Of a stretch of 43,770 nucleotides of DNA, positions 39,577-43,770 are shown piece by piece. The translations under genes and the position numbers were made by a program. The DNA comes from a virus. The first letter of the stretch is position 1. Each line of letters begins with the position of its first letter. The stretch covers positions 1-43,770 of IMG/VR virus record IMGVR_UViG_3300042452_000970, one strand, 5' to 3'. The notes beneath the pieces are model-generated. The model searched no databases and was not told the origin of the DNA. It worked only from the letters and a program-made list of their open reading frames with translations.

Positions 39577-41202
39577 ATGACAAAAACATACAAATTTTCA
39601 TGTGGTTGTAGTTTTCCAATAATTGGAGATCCTTTAACCAAAGATTCTTTGCCTCTAATGGAAGTAGATCCAACTAATCTTCCTTCTTGCGATATTGCTT
39701 GGGATATATTTTCTAGAGGCGATACAAAAGGAATTTTTCAGTTAGAATCAGATCTTGGAAAACAATGGTCTAAGAAACTAAGACCAAAAACTGTTGATCA
39801 TTTAACTGCTTTGGGTGCTCTTATTAGGCCAGGAGCTTTGCGTTCCGTGGATGATAAGGGCGTTAGTATGACCGCACATTATTGCCGTATTGTAAACGGA
39901 GAAGAAGAGGTTTCATCCTATCATCCTATTGTTGATGATGCACTTAAATCAACTTATGGATCACTTGTTTTTCAAGAACAGGCAATGGAACTTTCTAGGG
40001 TTATCGCTGGATTCACTTTACAAGAGGCAGATATGCTTCGTAAAGCAATGGGAAAGAAATCATCTAGCGAAATGGCAAAATGTAAAAAGATGTTTATTGA
40101 AGGTGCTAAAAAAATAGAAGTTGTTTCAGAAGATCAAGCCGAAGAAATATTTGGATGGATTGAACAGAGTCAAAAATATTCCTTCAATCGCAGTCACAGT
40201 TGCTGCTACGGCTTAATTGGATATGATACTGCTTATTTAAAGAGTCACTTTCCAGTTCAATTCTTTACTAGCTGGCTTTATTTTGCTAAGGACAAGGCAG
40301 ATAGTCAGCTTGAAATATCTGATTTAATTGAAGATGCAAAAAAATTTAATATAGCTGTTCACTCTCCAGACATAATGATGCTAAATAGCAACTTTTACAC
40401 TGACGGAATATCAATTTGGTTTGGTATTACTGATGTAAAAGGAATTGGACAATCACAATTTGAAAAAATTAAACTAGCTATAAATAATTATGGCAAAAGT
40501 ATAGATTCTTGGGAAGAATTTGTTGTTAAATGTTCTGATGAAATGCCAAAATCAAGTATTGAAAAACTAATTGCTGTTAACGCTCTAAGAAAATTTGGCA
40601 ACAAAAGGAAGGTTCTTCTTGCTGAATTTAATGCTTGGTCTGAATTAACAGGCAAGGAAAAGGAATGGATAAAAGCCAATGTTGAAATCACTAATATACC
40701 AGATATGATTTTAAACTCAGCAAAGACAAAAAAAGAAGGTGGTTGTTGTTCTTCAGTCAAAAGAGTTGAGGTTTTAAAAAGCATAGCCTCTATGATTAAA
40801 AATCCTCCTTCTCCTTTGATAGATATTCCAAGTTGGGTTTGTTGGATTGAAAAAGATTCTTTAGGAATTTCTTTAACATATAATGCTACAGACTCTTGCG
40901 ATACAAGTAGTTCAAACACCACATGTAAAGAATACTTAGATGGAAAGAATGGCTATATGGTCTTTGGTGTTGAAGTAAGAAGGTCTAAAGAAGTGCTTAC
41001 AAAGGCTGGAAAAACACCAGGATCTAGAATGGCATTTTTATCAATATCTGATGCTACTGGAAAAATAGATGATGTCATCTGTTTTCCAAACTCGTACAAA
41101 GATTTTGCTTCTTTGTTAAAAGAGGGTAATACAGTCTTGATTCAAGGTGAACGAGACAAAAAAAGTGACTCTCTTTTAGTTAAAACTGTTGTTCAAATTT
41201 AG
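39577..41202 (+). CDS. dnaE: DNA polymerase III alpha, C-terminal half (fingers to OB)
   Basis: 541 residues. After a 30-residue lead with CGCSF comes LMEVDPTNLPSCDIAWDIFSRGDTKGIFQLES, which in one-piece DnaE follows the palm; KLRPKTVDHLTALGALIRPGAL, LVFQEQAMEL, LRKAMGKK and YSFNRSHSCCYGLIGYDTAYLK are fingers motifs for nucleotide and template. A helix-hairpin-helix-like part (ITDVKGIGQSQF) and an OB-type end (FLSISDATGKIDDVICFP) follow. No catalytic Asp triad of its own. It must join the N-half encoded two genes upstream. Starts with a weak binding site. Confidence 0.9.
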   Translation: MTKTYKFSCGCSFPIIGDPLTKDSLPLMEVDPTNLPSCDIAWDIFSRGDTKGIFQLESDLGKQWSKKLRPKTVDHLTALGALIRPGALRSVDDKGVSMTAHYCRIVNGEEEVSSYHPIVDDALKSTYGSLVFQEQAMELSRVIAGFTLQEADMLRKAMGKKSSSEMAKCKKMFIEGAKKIEVVSEDQAEEIFGWIEQSQKYSFNRSHSCCYGLIGYDTAYLKSHFPVQFFTSWLYFAKDKADSQLEISDLIEDAKKFNIAVHSPDIMMLNSNFYTDGISIWFGITDVKGIGQSQFEKIKLAINNYGKSIDSWEEFVVKCSDEMPKSSIEKLIAVNALRKFGNKRKVLLAEFNAWSELTGKEKEWIKANVEITNIPDMILNSAKTKKEGGCCSSVKRVEVLKSIASMIKNPPSPLIDIPSWVCWIEKDSLGISLTYNATDSCDTSSSNTTCKEYLDGKNGYMVFGVEVRRSKEVLTKAGKTPGSRMAFLSISDATGKIDDVICFPNSYKDFASLLKEGNTVLIQGERDKKSDSLLVKTVVQI

Positions 41203-41211
41203 GAGATAGAA

Positions 41212-41598
41212 ATGAATATTTGTTCTTTCCTTGGCAAGCTTACTAGAGAACCAGAACTTATAAAATTAAACAATGGAAAATCTGTTGTTAACTTTTGTAT
41301 TTCGGTTAGAAATCCATCTAAAAATCAAGAAAAACCAGAAATGACTTTTATTGATTGTGTTGCTTGGGAAAAAACTGCTGATTTGATTGGGAAGTATTTT
41401 AAAAAAGGTTCTAGAATTTTAGTGCATACTTCTGCTAAAACAGAAAGTTGGGTAGATAAAGAAAATGGAAAAAACAGGCATAAAATTAAATTTATAGTTC
41501 AAAAATTTTGGTATGTAGATCAGAAAGCAAACGATGAAGAAGAACAACATTCAGAAGTATTTGCAGAAGAAGAAGATTTTGGCAATCAAATACTATAG
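41212..41598 (+). CDS. ssb: Single-stranded DNA-binding protein
   Basis: 128 residues. SFLGKLTREPELIKLNNGKSVVNFCISVR, FIDCVAWEKTADLIGKYFKKGSRILV form the OB fold of bacterial SSB. The C-terminal tail is acidic (DEEEQHSEVFAEEEDFG) but ends GNQIL, not the usual DDIPF tip. It coats single strands during replication. AGGAGATAG before ATG. Last gene of the replication block. Confidence 0.9.
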   Translation: MNICSFLGKLTREPELIKLNNGKSVVNFCISVRNPSKNQEKPEMTFIDCVAWEKTADLIGKYFKKGSRILVHTSAKTESWVDKENGKNRHKIKFIVQKFWYVDQKANDEEEQHSEVFAEEEDFGNQIL

Positions 41599-41606
41599 GA
41601 ATTAAA

Positions 41607-43106
41607 ATGTCAAAAAAACGAATACTCCTGTGTGGTGAAGCAACTTTTATAAACTCTGGATATGCCAATTATGGTTGCCAGATTATGAACAGGCTTTATC
41701 AAACAGGAGAATTTGAATTGGCAGAGATAGCGTGTTTTGGTAAAGATCATCCGTCAGTTCCAAAACCACCTTGGAAAATATATTATCCAGAAGAAAATAA
41801 AACTAGCGGAAGATTTGGCTCTTCAATCTTTGAAGATGTTCTTTTAGAATTTAAACCAGATGTAGTATGGTCTTTCAGAGATCCTTGGATTGATGATTTT
41901 ATTGGAGATTCTCCCTACAAGAGACATTTCCATTGGGCCTATATGCCAACTATTGATTCGATTCCATTAGATTCAGAATGGATATATACTTTAACTAAGG
42001 CAGATTCTATATTTACATACTCAGATTGGGCTTTAGACATACTCAAAGAAAATTATCCAAATTTAAATTTAATTTCTTCTGCTTCTCCAGCAGCAGATGA
42101 AGTTTTTACTATGATTAAAGACAAAAAAGAATTTAAAAAATCTCATGGATTAGATCCAGATTGTTTAATAATCGGTTCTGTTATGAGAAATCAAAAAAGA
42201 AAACTAATTCCAGATCTTTTTGATGCATTTGAAATGTTGTTGAATCAAGCACCAAAAGAGATATCTTCAAAATTATTTCTATATATGCACACTACTTATC
42301 CAGATGTTGGTTGGGATATACCAAAATTAATAGCTGAAAGACCCAAAATATCAAAAAAACTGTTGTTTACTTATAGTTGTAGGGGCTGTTTTAACATATC
42401 AATATCAAATTTTAATGGTGCAATTATAGAATGCAATTATTGTAAAAAAATATCTTCTTTGTTTCCAAACACAAGTTCTGGTGCAAAAAGAGACTCTATG
42501 GCAATGGTGTATAATTTAATGGATCTATATGTTCAATATTCTTGTGCAGAAGGATTTGGGATGCCATTAGTAGAAGCAGCTTCTTGTGGGGTTCCTATTT
42601 GTGCTACAGACTATAGTGCCATGTACGACATAGTTAGAAAACTAGATGGTTTTCCAATAAAAGTACAGAGAATGCATTATGAAGTTGAAACACATAGAAA
42701 GTTTGCACTTCCAGATAATCAAAATTTTGTAGATATTTGTATTAAATATTTTAAACAACCAGAATCAGTAAGAAAGTTCAAGTCTAATAAAACACTAAAT
42801 TTGACAAAAGAAAAGTATAGCTATGATGCTGTTTCAGAAAAGTTAAAAAACCACTTTTTATCTGTACCAAGTTCTAATACATGGAATGAACCCAAAAAAT
42901 ATATGAGCATACCTTCAGAAATATCTTTTGATAATAATGTAGAATTTTTAAAGCAATTGTTAAAGTGTTTTAATGATGATTTTTCTCTTTTATTTTCAAG
43001 GTTTTTAAAAAGAATAAATTACAATATGTCTTCTAAGGAAGATATATATAAAGAAGTAGAAAAAATAATATCTAAATATAACCACTATGAATCTATAAGG
43101 AACTAA
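41607..43106 (+). CDS. GT4-type glycosyltransferase with zinc-ribbon insert
   Basis: 499 residues. GT-B fold: GEATFINSGYANYGCQIMNRL at the N-terminus, IGSVMRNQKRKLIPDLFDAF opens the second half, and CAEGFGMPLVEAASCGVPICATDY (from residue 313) is the donor site with EGFGxPxxE. Between them, at residues 258-279, an insert holds CRGC and CNYC, a complete zinc ribbon not normal in the family. After residue 400 comes an extra helical tail. Follows ssb by 8 bases. Confidence 0.85.
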   Translation: MSKKRILLCGEATFINSGYANYGCQIMNRLYQTGEFELAEIACFGKDHPSVPKPPWKIYYPEENKTSGRFGSSIFEDVLLEFKPDVVWSFRDPWIDDFIGDSPYKRHFHWAYMPTIDSIPLDSEWIYTLTKADSIFTYSDWALDILKENYPNLNLISSASPAADEVFTMIKDKKEFKKSHGLDPDCLIIGSVMRNQKRKLIPDLFDAFEMLLNQAPKEISSKLFLYMHTTYPDVGWDIPKLIAERPKISKKLLFTYSCRGCFNISISNFNGAIIECNYCKKISSLFPNTSSGAKRDSMAMVYNLMDLYVQYSCAEGFGMPLVEAASCGVPICATDYSAMYDIVRKLDGFPIKVQRMHYEVETHRKFALPDNQNFVDICIKYFKQPESVRKFKSNKTLNLTKEKYSYDAVSEKLKNHFLSVPSSNTWNEPKKYMSIPSEISFDNNVEFLKQLLKCFNDDFSLLFSRFLKRINYNMSSKEDIYKEVEKIISKYNHYESIRN

Positions 43107-43107
43107 A

Positions 43108-43770
43108 ATGAAAGTTCTTTACATAGGAAATTACAGAGATGGAACTGGATATGGTCAAGCTGCTGAAGATTATATATTATCTTTAGATTCAGTTGGCGTA
43201 AATGTTGTTTGTAGACCATTAAAGTTCAACACATTAAATCATACTCCACACAAAAGAGTTGAAGAATTAGAAAAAAAGTCGGCAGATAATTGCGATGTTG
43301 TTATTCAACATACTCTTCCAATTCATATGCAATATGATTCAAATTTTAATTTAAACATAGCACTTTTTGCTTATGAAACATCTTCGTTTAGAATGTCTGG
43401 ATGGCAAAATCATTTAAATAACATGGATTGTTGTATTGTTATAAATAATCAAATGATTGAATCATGCAGAAATAGTGGGGTAAAAGTTCCGATATATGTT
43501 GTTCCTCATGCTAGAGATTTTTCTGTTTACACTCAAAAATTTGATAAACTAAAACAGATAGAGGACAATACTTTTAAAAAAGATTTTATTTTTTACACTA
43601 TAGGCGAACAAAAAAGAAGAAAAAACTTATCAGCGTTGTTAAAGGCGTATTTTTTAGAGTTTTCAAGAGATGAAAATGTTTGTTTAATAGTAAAAACAAA
43701 TCATGATGATAAAGAAGACTTTACTAAATATTGTAATTCTATTTCATCTGGACTTAATGTAAAAAGACCC
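43108..43770 (+). CDS. GT4-type glycosyltransferase (cut by window end)
   Basis: 221 residues are visible, no stop. GNYRDGTGYGQAAEDYILSL, DVVIQHTLP, ALFAYETSSF, CIVINNQMIESCRNSGV and VPHARDFS are the N-terminal half of a GT-B fold transferase; FIFYTIGEQKRRKNLSALLKAYF begins the donor half. It follows the previous glycosyltransferase by one base after its stop, so the two probably work on the same glycan. Confidence 0.85.
   Translation, partial: MKVLYIGNYRDGTGYGQAAEDYILSLDSVGVNVVCRPLKFNTLNHTPHKRVEELEKKSADNCDVVIQHTLPIHMQYDSNFNLNIALFAYETSSFRMSGWQNHLNNMDCCIVINNQMIESCRNSGVKVPIYVVPHARDFSVYTQKFDKLKQIEDNTFKKDFIFYTIGEQKRRKNLSALLKAYFLEFSRDENVCLIVKTNHDDKEDFTKYCNSISSGLNVKRP

Noticed and set aside
39577-39700. 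Split intein joining the two polymerase halves
   Set aside because: Neither the end of the N-half nor the start of the C-half has intein block A, B, F or G features, and the first residues of the C-half are not preceded by His-Asn.
1-43770. Stop-codon reassignment as in some huge phages
   Set aside because: Well-defined genes end in TAA, TAG and TGA, and none of these codons interrupts a conserved domain.

Overview
The window is a stretch of an AT-rich double-stranded DNA phage genome, probably a large tailed phage. Genes are densely packed, mostly on the + strand, with many ATGA, TAATG and short-overlap junctions. Good AAGGAGG-type ribosome binding sites are common. TAA, TAG and TGA all end genes, so the code looks standard. 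I saw no tRNA, CRISPR array, insertion sequence, terminase or clear virion protein. The host is not known. The first 200 bases hold the end of a DUF1501 protein, a family most abundant in Planctomycetota, which is a weak hint at a planctomycete-type host.

Layout. (1) Positions 1-8,100: DUF1501 tail, three 2-oxoglutarate/Fe(II) oxygenase-like genes, a cytosine-C5 DNA methyltransferase with hairpins in front of it and an open frame nested in it, small zinc-ribbon and unknown proteins, and a cluster of glycosyltransferase and methyltransferase genes. (2) 8,075-15,300: accessory region with genes on both strands: PduO-type cobalamin adenosyltransferase, a DUF5522-like zinc microprotein, HAD phosphatase, a TagD-like cytidylyltransferase that seems to start at ATT, a structured RNA leader in front of a cupin gene, GNAT, two HNH proteins and peptide deformylase. 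(3) 15,340-22,620: glycosyltransferases, ThyX, a secreted protein, a papain-like cysteine protease and a two-part phage domain protein. (4) 22,767-28,400: class II (B12-dependent) ribonucleotide reductase, GT10-type transferase, DUF2158 and FmdB-type small proteins, and unknowns. (5) 28,414-41,598: the replication and recombination block, with a UvsX/RecA recombinase interrupted by an intein, nucleases, DnaB-type helicase, primase, dNMP kinase, RecB/Cas4-type nuclease, Nudix, a DNA polymerase III alpha split into two genes around a DnaQ-type exonuclease, and SSB. (6) 41,607-end: two more glycosyltransferases, the last cut by the window edge.

How the genes fit together. ThyX, class II RNR, dNMP kinase and Nudix form a dNTP supply route feeding a phage-encoded PolIII-type replisome. 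The cobalamin adenosyltransferase could make the adenosylcobalamin that the RNR needs. About nine sugar-transfer genes plus the cytidylyltransferase point to glycosylation of virion or host surface.

Most notable: a class 3-type intein in the Walker A loop of the recombinase with a decayed endonuclease domain; the PolIII alpha split at the palm/fingers boundary; the B12 RNR plus adenosyltransferase pair; and the 11008-11312 RNA, in which a hairpin loop is perfectly complementary to the downstream Shine-Dalgarno sequence.
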